Source: Leptasterias polaris (taxonomy: Eukaryota; Echinodermata; Asteroidea; Forcipulatida; Asteriidae). Taken from it: 64,000 nucleotides of DNA. A program made the translations under genes and the position numbers. Each line of letters starts with the position of its first letter. Within the stretch, counting starts at the first letter, position 1. Shown here piece by piece: positions 37,701 to 49,700 of the stretch. The stretch lies in the NCBI GenBank assembly GCA_037783415.1, contig JAZGTN010000167.1:186001-250000 (forward strand). Direction: 5' to 3'. Below the pieces are notes generated by a model, which searched no databases, was not told the DNA's origin, and was given only the letters and a program-made list of their open reading frames with translations.

Positions 37701-40700
37701 CAAATATGTAGTACATTCTGAAACTGTCTGTCTATTTTTTATGATCATGTCTGGAGTACATGTATTTGTAAGGGATGTCTTTTGAAGTCCAAGCATTTTT
37801 TTCCAGAAAGCTTTTGCAACATTTGCATGAGCATTATAGATTGAGCCGGTCTCTTGTCAGGCAAGGCTGGTGCTCCAGCAGCTAAGATGCAGAATCTGAG
37901 GGGTTCCAATCCCCCTTAAGTTGTCTGAAGAAAAGTTAAGCATTTGATTCCACACCAACCTGGTTCAGTCGTACAGGTCGACTGATGCGGCAGTGCATCA
38001 TATCTTTCAGACCTTTCCGAAACGACTTGTATTTGAAGACGTAAATGATGGGATTTATCACAGAGTTCATGTAATACAACCCTCCACTGATGCACACCAC
38101 TGTGTAAGCAACTTGAGATTTGTATAATTCATTTTGTACATCAACTAAATAGAGGGTGATCATGGTAATTTGTGGTGTCCACAACACAAACAACGCACCC
38201 ATGACAATCATCAGCATGTTGACCACTTTTTGTCGTGCCTGTAGTAGCTCATTTGCTGCAGCTTGTACATTTTGTTGTCGGAGTTGTCGTGCACTTATCT
38301 TAAGTGTGGCTTGGATCTTGTAGTAAGCCCAACTCATAAAAGTTAACGGCAACAAGTAGGTAAATATAATCCCCATACTATATCCAATGGATGCCAGTGT
38401 TTTTGATGATGGTGTTTCGTCGCATGCATATTGTGTGTCTTTGCTGGCAGTATATGATAAAAGGAAAGGACTTGCGAATAGACACCCAATCATCCATGTG
38501 ATGAAAATGATCGCCGTGACTTTTTTGGCAGACAGAAGTCTAGGATAATGTAGAGGATGTACTATCCCAATGTACCTTTCGTAGGTTACCACACACAGGC
38601 CATAACTGGATGTATAAACTATCGTATACTGTAGAAATAAACTGTAGATTACCCAACAGTAAATACCTCTTGCAATGAGACTTTCGGGAACAGTGCCCTG
38701 CATGGCACAAAAAACCAATAGAGAAAAACATGCCAGGGTATCAACCACAGCAAGATATGCCAGCAGGTAGTTTGTCATATTGTGGAGGTTTTTGGTGCGG
38801 AGGATGACCAGCCAAGCGAGAGTATTTAGAACCATTCCAACGATGCCTTCTGCTATTTCAATCCATCGTACCACATAGAGAATGCTACCATTTTCTGCTG
38901 TTGTATTGGCCATTGTCCGTGTCAAAGTGATCTCTCAAAAGTGAAATGTGAGCATCTAGATTCTCTCAAGTTAGTCAATTTTGCTGATTCGAACCACCAT
39001 TTTGAGATTAAAGATGTAAACTAGTCAATGTATTCTTGAGTTACTACTGTTTAGTAGTCTTTCTCCTTGCAAAAATGATATCTCCATAAGTGAAATATGA
39101 GCAGTTTGCCTCATGGTTTATGAGTAGGCAGTGAATAATCTTGACCACACGTTGTTGTGGCTTGAAACCTTGGAGTTGTTCTAATCATATGAATCCTTTG
39201 CTGCAGTGCTTGACACAAAATCTCATCAGACTTGATTATTTAAGCTATAGTACAATGTACATGTAGCAATAATTGATACTGACAGCTAGGGAGAGAGCGG
39301 GTACTTATCTACACTTAATTGCCTTTTAAAGTATTTGCATTGGATTCAAATGACAGAGATAAAAGTTTGTGGTGTAAGGGACCAGAAATTACTTTTTAGC
39401 TTGGTAAATACTTTTAGCTTGGTAAATATTTAATCCTGTCAGCCTTAATTTTCTTCTAATACAGAGTCTTGTTTGGTCACAAAATTACTGCTCAAGACCT
39501 CAAACTAAAGAAGTGTTGCTGTGTCAAATAGATTATTAGACACAGCAACTTCTGGATACAAACATTATACACAAAGATGTCTAGTACTCCAACACAAAAT
39601 GTTCTGTTTTTGTATAACATCCAAATAAATCGTTGTCATTTGATTGGAGGATTGTAACTCAACTCAAGCTGTTTTCATTATTTACACCATTACATTGCCT
39701 ACGTCATCAAGCATGCATTTTCATCCCAACCTCTTTTTACTATTGCACACTAGACCACACCAACTGTGTGCACACGTTAAACACAGCAGTACAAAAAGCT
39801 CTTTCGTTGTGGATCATTACGGGAAAGCTCCATTAAAGTTTGGTCACAAAAACTCAGAAAGTTTACATCTTTTTCACCCATTAGGTGTGTTTACATTGAA
39901 TTACTTGGGTCATGGGTCATTAAACTTAATGGATGAGCAGTTAATCTGCCTGGGGCAGTCAGCAGCACTATACTGGTTTGTGCATGATCCAATTAAGTCC
40001 TCTGTTTGGAAAAGGAACTACATGGAGATAACAGGTGTGAGTTGCCAGACGAAAAGGATGTTTTCTTTGAGCCTCTTTATTTAGTGGAACTTTTCCATAT
40101 GGATACCATAACACAATCGTGTACATTTAGTTGATAGTTCTTTTTCTCTAATTGACAAAGCTCTACTTCGGATGGGACATAAAGCCGTTGGTCCCGTGTG
40201 TTGTGTAATGCACGTAAAAGAACCCAGTGCACTTATCGAAAAGAGAAGGAGTTCGTCCCGGTGTTATAATTTAATAATAATAATTTATTCATTTATTATG
40301 CGCAAGTTTCATAAAAAATATGTACAGATGCGCATTACAATAATAAAAAAGTACAGATGTAAACAGTAATATAAGAATATATAAAATAAAAAAAAGGAAT
40401 ATACACTGAAAAATACAAGAACAGTAGTTAAAAACTATCAACAGAAATTATACATCAGCTGGCCAAAGGCCGCATAAAAAACTAATAAAAAGCCTGCCGA
40501 AATAAATGGGTCTTGAGCAACGTTTAGAAGCTACATGTACCTGTATTATTGGCGATCCTGATAGCATGTGGGAGAGCATTCCAAAGTTTAGGGGCAACAC
40601 ACTCAAAAGCGCGATCTCCCAGAGTACTTTTAGTTTTACAAAGTGGGTAACTGAGAATGGAAGTGTCATTAAAACTACGAAGACAATATTTGGACAAAGA

Positions 40701-43700
40701 CCTTTTAGTTAAAAGATTACACAAATATGAAGGCCCTTGCCCATTTAGGGATTTATACACAAATAGCAAAATTTTTAAATTGATCCTAAGTCTGACAGGT
40801 AGCCAATGTAAATCAACTAGCAAAGGCGTGATATGGCAATATCTATTTTCATTACAAACAAGCCTAGCACATGAGTTTTGGACCCGTTGAAGCTTATTGA
40901 TGAGATTGTCTGGCAAACCATAGAGGAGGCTGTTACAATAGTCCAAACGACTGGATATAAAGGCATGAATTAATTTTTCAGTGCAACTCCTTGAAAAGAC
41001 GTGCTGCAAGCTTTTGTAATGTGCGTGCTCATATTCATATGACTATCGAACCAGGCGCCCAGGTTTTTAACAATGGGAACAGGGGTTACTCTGAGACTCC
41101 CCACCTTGATGCTGTGAATATTAACTTTGGCCAACTGTTGACGAGTGCCAATAACCATGAATTCAGTTTTGGTGTCGTTTAACATCAAACCATTACTGAG
41201 CAACCATTCACGCGCTTTATGTACGCAGGCCTCCATTGCGAAAAGAGCAGACGCCTGGTTAACTGCATTGTCTGGACAAAAGGAAAGATAAAGTTGAGTA
41301 TCATCAGCGTAACAATGTACATTAGGGAGATGATTCTCAAAAATAACAAAAAGTCTGCTGGTATACAAATTAAACAACAAAGGTCCCAAACAAGAGCCCT
41401 GGGGAACTCCCCACTCAAGGTCAAATTTCTGAGAGAGGTTACCGTTCACCAAAACACGCTGAGATCTGTTAGACAAAAAAGATTTAAACCAGAGGAGAGC
41501 AACACCATTAATACCAAAATCATACTCCAATGTGCGCAGTAAAACCTGATAATCTAAGGTATCAAAAGCGGAACTCAAATCAAGTAAAACTAACAAAGAC
41601 ACATGCTGCTTATTCATAGCCATTAAAAGATCGTTCCTAACCTTAAGAAGCGCTGTCTCAGTACTATGGTGCTTACGGTAAGCTGATTGAGCAATCGGCA
41701 ACAGATTTTTATTGGATAAGTGACACTAATTGATTCGCAACAACTTGTTCAACTAGTTTAGAAACGAAATGTAGGTTGCTGATTGGTCTGAAATTTTCAA
41801 TTTTCAAATCAAGGCCAGGTTTTTTGAGCAAGGGTAACACAACAGCTGACTTCCAGACATCGGGGAAATGACCAGAACAAAGAGATGAATTTACCATTCT
41901 GGTGATAACTGGTAAAAGAATCTCCAAACAAACAATAAGTAATTTCATGGGAATGGGGTCAAGTATGCAACATTTCTTGTTAGAACCTAAAATCAGCTTA
42001 CGAACACTTTCCTCGGAAAGACTTTCAAATTCTATCAAACATGTGTCACAGACCCTAGAACCAGTGGGGTCGGGGTTCGATAAATTCAGTGAACCAGTCG
42101 CGTCCAATCTAGATCTGATCTTTGAAATTTTCTGAACAAAGAAAGTACCCATTTTGTTGGCAAGTTCAGTGTCATTAGAGTGTGGAGGCAACAGAAAGGT
42201 CTTATTAAGATTTAGTATAGACCTGCTAACCTTGAACAACTTGCGCTGATCATCACTGTTTTCATTAACAAAATTGGTGTAATAATCCCGACGAGCCTTG
42301 TTCATCAGAAATGTAACATTATTTTTCTTCTGCCTGAAACAGTTCAAATCCTGTAAAAGTTTAGACTTTCTCCATTTATTTTCAGCTTTCCTTCTTAATC
42401 TTTTGGCAAATTTGATTTCATCATTGTACCATGGCACACGGGGACGAACAGTAATAGTTTTTGTCTTGATAGGCGCATGTTGATCAAGAATGTCTCGTAA
42501 CACTTTATTGTAAGATGTAGTGAGATCATCAAGGTCATCAGGTCTTTCCTGACTCATTCTATTAAAGAGATCAGAAACACAAATATCATGTTTAAACATT
42601 TGAATGTCTACATCATTAATTTTCCTGTAAGCAATGTCTTTCACAGATAGCTGAGGTTTATTAAAGTCCAAGTCGCACAAAGTAGAAAAATGGTCCGAGA
42701 AGAGATAATCCGGAACTGGCGTGGATTTAATGATCGCTTCTGACTTGCGAGTAATAATTAAGTCAAGGGTGTGTCCATAAACGTGAGTAGGTTGATTAAC
42801 ATGTTGCTCCAGGTTCACTGATTCCAGAAGCTCACAAAAGCGAACTGCGTCGTGGTCATCAACGTTATCAACGTGGATGTTAAAGTCTCCTGTGATAACG
42901 AGGGGTGCAGTCGTCAGTAAGATTGGCTCCAAGTATTCTGAAAATTCTTTGAAAAATGTAGAAACTGTGGCACGGTGATTGTTTGAATAAGGTGGCCTGT
43001 ACACCACAATAAGTCGTAGTTGGTGAGAATTGTAACCCACAAGCCATTCAGAGAATTCAAAGGATTCCTTCTCTGTAGCAGCGATTTTCTTTATCTCCAT
43101 TGAGTCTCTCAAGAGCAATGCAGTACCGCCGCCAGATCGTTCTCTGCGTGAATGGTCGACGAGTTTAAAACCAGCTGGAGTTGCTTCAGCTCTGTGTGCA
43201 GAATCGTCTGTATTCAGCCAGGTTTCTGTAAGAGCAAAAATATCTGCTCCACTTCTGCAAACATAGTCTACGAAGTCGGCAGTTTTATTTCTTAAAGACC
43301 GTGCATTAAGTGAGCATAACTTTAAAGGACATCCAATGTGATTACGCAGAGTCAATTCAGGAGGCACCAGGGGAACTCTGATCAATGTCTGGCTATTAAA
43401 AACCGGTCTTTGTAGAGGAAGAATGGTTGGGCGATTCCCTACCATAACAGTGACTTTATGTCTGCGTTGTCCTGCGCGTTTACCCCTGTACCTCAAAATA
43501 CCACACGCCTTTAACAGCTGGAGTTTATTGTTGTCGATGCGGTACCGAGAAAAATACCGCAACCGGAGAAGATCATTGCGTGTGTATGTGATGCGTGTAT
43601 TACTTAGCTGTGTACCAGATAGATCACACAAATTGTGTAAACAGGTCTCATTGGAGAAACTTGGGTCACTTTGGCGTGTGGAAATCATGTCCGTAGGACC

Positions 43701-46700
43701 GGGGTTAAGAGAAAAATCCATAGAAATAGTAATGTCTAACTGGGGGTCGTGGTCAGGAGCATGCACACCTGTAAGTCCGTGCTTAGACCAATAAAATACA
43801 GGTAGTTTGATATGAAGTTCACCCGGAACTAGTGTTCTCCTTACCGTAGCTGAAAACATGATAGGCCATGAACAAGCTTCGTGCTGGTCAACAGCAAATA
43901 GATTTCCAAATGAAATGTCTAGTTCAAAATGTTGAGCAGATTGTTGTAACAGCAGGAAAACAAATACGGTACATACGTATGTATGTGTAACCGACGCCAT
44001 GTTTAGTGCATACAAAACAGTACACTTCAATCAGTACAAATTGGTACACAATAATTACCTCAAAAGTTTAGGCTGTCCACAGTACAGAAATTACACCAAA
44101 AGTTCGCCACAGCACAGAAATAGATGATAATAAACATAAACTGAAGTCCAAAGAAGCGGATGTCAAACACGCATGAAGATAAAATGGATTTAAAAAGCAA
44201 GAAAGTAACTGTCAAAAAAAAAATGGCAGCTCCACTCCAAGAGCGCCCTTACCTGGTTTGATTGGCTGCATATTGCGCCACAGCACCTTGTAAACCATTA
44301 AAAAACTTCATAACGTACATGTAGCTCCACAAACCTTGCTGGAAAATACTGACTGTTGAAGCGCCTTGAGCGTCACTGGAGACGGATATGAGCGCTATAT
44401 AAGAAGCCATTATTATTATTATTATTACTTGTATGCTATAAAATATCTGTAAAGTGTCTATTGAGGTTTGTGTTTCTTCAAACTGTACTTGCTGTATATT
44501 TCACTGCATACCAATCTGGTTAGGTCTCACAGGTCGACTCATGCAGCAGCACAGGATGTCTTGAAGTCCTCTTCGAAACTTCTTGTATTTGAAGATGTAA
44601 ATGATGGGATTTATCACAGAGTTCATGTAATAGAGCAGTTCAGTCGTGGTAATTCCTATTTCAGCAACTTCAGATTCAGATGGTATTATTATGAGGATAT
44701 TCACGATAAAATGTGGTGTCCACAACACAAACAACGCACCCATGACAATCATCAGCATGTTGACCACTTTTTGTCGTGCCTGTAGTAGCTCATTTGCTGC
44801 AGCTTGTACATTTTGTTGTCGGAGTTGTCTTGCACTAATCTTAAGTGTGGCTTGGATCTTGTAGTAAGCCCAACTCATAAAAGTTATGGGCAATGAGTAG
44901 GTGAATACAATCGCAAAACTTTGTCCCATGAAAAACGGAGCAGATGAGGTGTCTATGCATGCATATTGTGTGTCTTTGCTGGCAGTAAATGATAAAAGGA
45001 AAGGACTTGGGAGTAGACACCCAATCATCCATGTGATGAAAATGATCGCCGTGACTTTTTTGGCAGACAGAAGTCTAGGATAATGTAGAGGATGCACTAT
45101 CCCAATGTACCTTTCGTAGGTTACCACACACAGACCAAAACCTGAGGCATTAACTGTAATTAGCTGGCAAATTCGAGTTTTAATTAGCCAATAGTAAATC
45201 ACTCTTCCGATCTCACTTTCTGGAACCATGTTTGTTGTTGCAAAATAAAAGAATAGACAAAAGCATGTTAGAGAATCGACCACAGCAAGATATGCCAGCA
45301 GGTAGTTTGTCATATTGTGGAGGTTTTTGGTGCGGAGGATGACCAGCCAAGCGAGAGTATTTAGAACCATTCCAACAATGCCTTCTGCCATTCCAATCTG
45401 GGATATCCATTCTTCATAGATAGGAAAACAATTTCTCTGTTCTGTTGTATTAGCCATTTTCCCTGAACAAGTGATAGCTCCTAAAAAAAGCGGAATGTGG
45501 ACACCTAGAGTTAATTATGTTTTGCTGATTTCAACCGATGCTCCAAAGATAAAAATATAAACTCGTTGAGGTATCAGATGTTCTAATTAATTGCTGATGT
45601 TTGCTGCAGTCACACTAGTCACGTGTGTTTCCAAAAATTATATCTCCATAAGTGAAATATGAGCAGTTTGCCTCATGGTTTATGAGTAGGCAGTGAACAA
45701 TCTTGACTACACGTTGTTGTGGCATGAAACGTTGAAATTGTTCTAATTTATGAATCTTTGCTGCAGTGCTTGACACAAAATCTCATCAAAATCTGTTTTT
45801 TTAAGCTATAGTGGCATTAACTGATATTGACAGCTACGGAAAGAGCGGGCCATTAAGTAGACCTAATTGCCTTTTTTGATATTTACATTGGAGCAAGATG
45901 ACATAGATATAAGTTTCCTGAATATGGGATCAAAATTTCCTTTTTAATAGCTTTGTAAAAAATTTATGTTGTCAGTCTGAATTTTGTCGAATACACTGTC
46001 TTGTTTGGTCAAAAAATTACTGCTCAAGACCGAGACTAAAGAGTGATGCTGTGTCAAACGTTGTTGTGGCTTGAAACCTTGGAGTTGTTCTAATCATATG
46101 AATCCTTTGCTGCAGTGCTTGACACAAAATCTCATCAGACTTGATTATTTAAGCTATAGTAGCAATAATTGATACTGACAGCTAGGGAGAGAGCGGGTAC
46201 TTATCTACACTTAATTGCCTTATAAAATATTTGCATTGGATAAAAATGACAGAGATAAAAGTTTGTGATGTAAGGGACCAGAAATTACTTTTAGCTTGTT
46301 AAATACTTTTAGCTTGGTAAATATTTAATCCTGTCAGCCTTAATTTTCTTCTAATACAGAGTCTTGTTTGGTCACAAAATTACTGCTCAAGACCTCAAAC
46401 TAAAGAAGTGTTGCTGTGTCAAATAGATTATTAGACACAGCAACTTCTGGATACAAACATTATACACAAAGATGTCTAATACTCCAACACAAAATTTTCT
46501 GTTTTTATATAACATCCAAATAAATCGTTGTCATTTGATTGGAGGATTGTAGCTCAACTCAAGCTGTTTTCATTATTTACACCATTACATTGCCTACGTC
46601 ATCAAGCATGCATTTTCATCCCAACCTCTTTTTACTATTGCACACCAGACCAAACCAACTGTGTGCACACGTTAAACACAGCATTACAAAAAGCTCTTTC

Positions 46701-49700
46701 ATTGTGGATCATTACGGGAAAGCTCCATTAAAGATTTTCAGAGTTTGGCCACAAAAACTCAGAAAGTATACATCTGTTTCACCCATTAGGTGTGTTTACA
46801 TTGAATTACTTGGGTCATGGGTCATTAAACTTAATGGATGAGCAGTTAATCTGCCTGGGGCAGTCAGCAGCACTACTGGTTTGTGCATGAGCCAATTAAG
46901 TCCTCTGTTTGGAAAAGGAATTACATGGAGATAACAGGTGTGAGTTGCCAAATGAAAAGGATGTTTCCTTTGAGCCTCTTTCTTTAGTGGAACTTTTCCA
47001 TGACCCCGTTTACACTAGATCCCGAAAGGCGGATCAGACCCGGTTCAGATCCGGCAATGTGGATTAACGGCTAGTGTAAAGGCAAAAATGCCGGATCAGA
47101 CCCGGTTCAAGATCCGGCAATTTTAATCCACCTTTCGAGGAGGGTTGAAGCCGGCAATTGGTGGATCAGATCCGGCAAAGTGGATTACAAATACAAGTGT
47201 AAACGCAAAGGTGGATCAGACACCACAATTCGATGTGATCTTCCGGTTTCGCTACGAATGGCGCGCTTTTCGCTTGGGCTTTGCTGCGACATCCCTCGCT
47301 GTTATTGTGTGCGTGTCTTCGTTGTTGTGTCATGCACGGTGCACATGTACTGTGCGTGTATGAAACGATTTGTTGTTTTCAGTATTCCTTTATATACATA
47401 CATCGTTACGTTCGGAGCTTGCCTTGTTGCTGTATTTTGTTAATTTTCCCAACTGTTTCTACTTCCATGGTCGTTGTTCACTGGTTCCGACTCATTTAAT
47501 TCATGGTTTCTTACTCCACAATTGAACGTTGCGATCTGTAAAAGGTGGTGCCTTGAATTTTATTCCGATACATCCCGGCCCCGACCACGCATTTCTCACA
47601 CAGGGAATTTCCCTTGCACCTTCGCTCCCACTCGCCGTTCCTTCATCCCCTAACAATAAAGTATAGCACACTCACACTAGGACCAAGCACATCTGCGGGA
47701 TCGAGGTGATGAATACTATGGGATGGCAGCACTGTGGAGGTACTCTCGCAACATGTCGTCGCGAGGGAAATACTTATCGCTTTTTAGTGAGTTTTCTTGT
47801 AATTGTATATTCCTAAAACTGTTTTTGTATTGAATTGAAAATATGGCGCGCTGTAATTCTGACCTTTGATCTGTTCCACGTAACCCTTGCGCTCTTTGCG
47901 AGGAGCGGTGACGTCATGACCAATATACATCCGGTCCAAAAGTGGGATCGGAGCCGGATCAAGCACTAGTGTAAACGCGACACGGGATCTTATCTGCGGT
48001 CGTAAAAAAAATGCCGGATCTCAATCCACCTTTCTGGATCTAGTGTAAACGCGGTGCATGTGGATACCATAACACAATCGTGTACAAATTACTTGAACTA
48101 TACAAAATGATCAGAAAAGGAAACACACTTGTTACAGTAAAAAAACCATTGAAAAATGTAAAAACTTGAACTTGTCTTGTTAGTACATCCCATAAACACT
48201 CTTCTTAAGTCTTATCAACGGAACTTAACCAAAAACAAAAAGGTTCATGAAATTAAATTGAAAAACCGTCACTCATAAATGAACATAGAAACAATAGAAA
48301 AATACTTTCCAGCAAGGAAAAAGTAGATCTTCCACTCCAGGAAAAATCCAGAAACATTTAAAATAACTTCTCCAGCCAAGTACATTTGACGACTCAATCA
48401 ATCAATTTCCCTATAACTTAAAAGCATAACAAGACTGAGAAAACTCATCACAACAATCAAAATAATGATAAAAGTATAACATAAGATCAAAATTCAAGCC
48501 AATTGTTGGATGTGACCAAGGAAAACTGTCCAAAGTTCATGGTGAAATAAGTTCAATATGGTGAGGTGGTTGGGTCTCCACTGCTTGTCTGAAACCAGTG
48601 GTCAAACAAATTCAACAAACACAGAAAGTCATTTGAAGGCTGATCATAGTGATTAGTGTCAAAAGTTGATGAAAAGTACAAGGACAGGGACTGGAATACG
48701 CAGCGGATGTCCTTGATGCTGAAAAAATTAAAAATGAACCATCAACGAATGAATCGGCTTTAGATACTCTGCTGTGATAGTATAATAGTGCACAGAATGC
48801 TTCTCCGAGGAACACCATGATCTCAAGCAGAAACAATGGAGACTGTTGGATTGCCTTCCTCCCATTGGGTCCCTTGACGGGTCACCTCAATGGCATGGTA
48901 CGGCTCCCAACACGGTCTTATCACCGCATATTAACGCTGTGTGATATGTCCTCGCTAATTCCGTCAACCACACAACTACCATCCTTCCCTCCAGAAAACG
49001 AACTGATGTCTATATCCATGTTCCCACAACAGAGAACAAGATGATTACAGGTGAAGCAAGTAGCTCATCTGAATGCCAGTTTCCCGACTACCTCCATAAG
49101 ATAGTCACACATGCTACATGATGTTCATGTACATGGTTAGCTGCACATCCACCTCCTGTATCGATCACAACCTCTGCTGTCCACAGCATGCCCATCCGGT
49201 CCGAATTCTTTGTTTCTCTCTCTCTTCATTCTTCATCCATCAATGCCTTTTGGTAGAGATCCTTTGGTGATTGTCTCAATGAAATCGGTTCCTTCCTTTA
49301 CGTACATGTACCTAGCTTCCATCAAAAACTTGGATCAGTTCTTTCTGGCAAACATCAGGTACAAACTGCAGCGCTGGCCGGGGTTCTTCCACTGTGATGG
49401 TGAAATAGACTTGATCCTGTCTACGACGCCAAATGTAACAGGGCCAAAAATCAAGTCAGGAAACAGCATTATGATGAAGATGTAATGTTTAATTTCCATT
49501 TTTCCCACAGTGGAAACCGCGCGCAGCCAGCGCTGTACAACACGATACCTTTAAAACTTTACTCCTCACAGAACGATCTCTTGCAACCAACTGAATTAAG
49601 ATTATGAAAATGATATCTCCATAAGTGAAATATGAGCAGTTTGCCTCATGGTTTATGAGTAGGCAGTGAATAATCTTGTCTACATGTTGTTGTATGAAAT

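Larger units (their letters stand above)
40266..44251 (-). mobile_element. CR1/L2-group LINE, near full length, degraded
   Basis: About 4 kb on the minus strand, bounded exactly by SINE sequence. Its 5' part encodes an apurinic-type endonuclease and the 3' part a reverse transcriptase with YADD. It ends in an ATT-rich tail. Frame breaks near 41705 and 41000 disrupt the protein. No clear target-site duplication is seen. Confidence 0.88.
40140..44420 (+). mobile_element. SINE interrupted by a LINE
   Basis: SINE body at 40140-40265 (CTTCGGATGGGACATAAAGC, GTAATGCACGTAAAAGAACC, to CCCGGTGTT) continues at 44252-44420 (CCTGGTTTGATTGGCTGC, GAGCGCTATATAAGAAGCC, ATT tail). The uninterrupted paralogous copy at 50640-50960 has CCCGGTGTT directly followed by CCTGGTTTG. 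Confidence 0.9.

Noticed and set aside
37850..37920. Possible tRNA or tRNA-like gene (GGGGTTCCAATCCC)
   Set aside because: A B-box-like string is present, but no acceptor stem or anticodon arm can be folded from the surrounding bases.
44468..44864. Plus-strand frames over GPCRs (also 51000-51390)
   Set aside because: They are antisense shadows of the receptor genes and recur because the receptors are paralogs.
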